Shown here: piece after piece, positions 7,485-7,485 of the stretch
Layout of the letters: every line of letters begins with the position of its first letter
Numbering within the stretch: the first letter of the stretch is position 1
Origin: JBGPBY01 sp041481485
Lineage (GTDB): Bacteria > Acidobacteriota > Terriglobia > 20CM-2-55-15
Reading direction: 5' to 3'
Assembly: GCA_041481485.1 (NCBI GenBank)
Contig: JBGPBY010000365.1
Span: forward strand, 1 to 7,485
DNA: 7,485 nt
Position numbers and translations under genes: made by a program
The notes under the pieces: generated by a model
Told to the model about the DNA's origin: nothing
What the model saw: only the letters and a program-made list of their open reading frames with translations
Databases searched by the model: none

Positions 7485-7485
7485 A

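Noticed and set aside
7426..7485. Promoter ahead of bamA
   Set aside because: No convincing -35/-10 pair is visible in the 60 bases, and the possible upstream gene tail with an ATGA overlap points to read-through transcription.

Overview
The window is coding on the minus strand from end to end. It looks like one tightly packed operon for outer-membrane (OM) protein assembly in a diderm (Gram-negative-type) bacterium. In transcription order (right to left) it holds: the last 20 codons of a possible upstream gene, a 932-residue Omp85/BamA-TamA-family protein, a 202-residue SurA-like periplasmic chaperone without a parvulin domain, a 1294-residue TamB protein, and the first 49 codons of a small CPXCG-type cysteine-rich protein that runs off the left edge.

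The genes are packed almost without gaps. The possible upstream gene meets bamA in an ATGA overlap. One base separates bamA from the SurA-like gene. The SurA-like gene overlaps tamB by 17 bases, and tamB overlaps the CPXCG gene by one base (TGATG). I see no intergenic region, internal promoter, terminator, RNA gene, mobile element or CRISPR array. Apart from the first 60 bases of the transcribed strand, where only a tentative gene tail is visible, every base lies in a well-supported gene.

The likely division of labour is as follows. The Omp85 protein is an OM barrel with a long periplasmic arm of seven POTRA-like repeats, and it inserts proteins into the OM. The SurA-like protein escorts unfolded OM proteins through the periplasm. 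TamB is anchored in the inner membrane and spans the periplasm as a long beta-structured groove, ending in the C-terminal domain that pairs with an Omp85 partner. The role of the CPXCG protein is unknown.

The G+C content is about half by spot counts. The combination of a multi-POTRA Omp85, a small SurA-like protein and TamB in one run, plus the style of the TamB and Omp85 C-termini, reminds me of Acidobacteriota or a related deep-branching diderm phylum. That assignment is inference and there is no phylogenetic marker in the window. No gene looks broken or recently transferred. The system is a variant of known OM-biogenesis machinery rather than a wholly new one. Its unusual points are the seven-POTRA arm, the PPIase-less chaperone and the coupling of all the parts.
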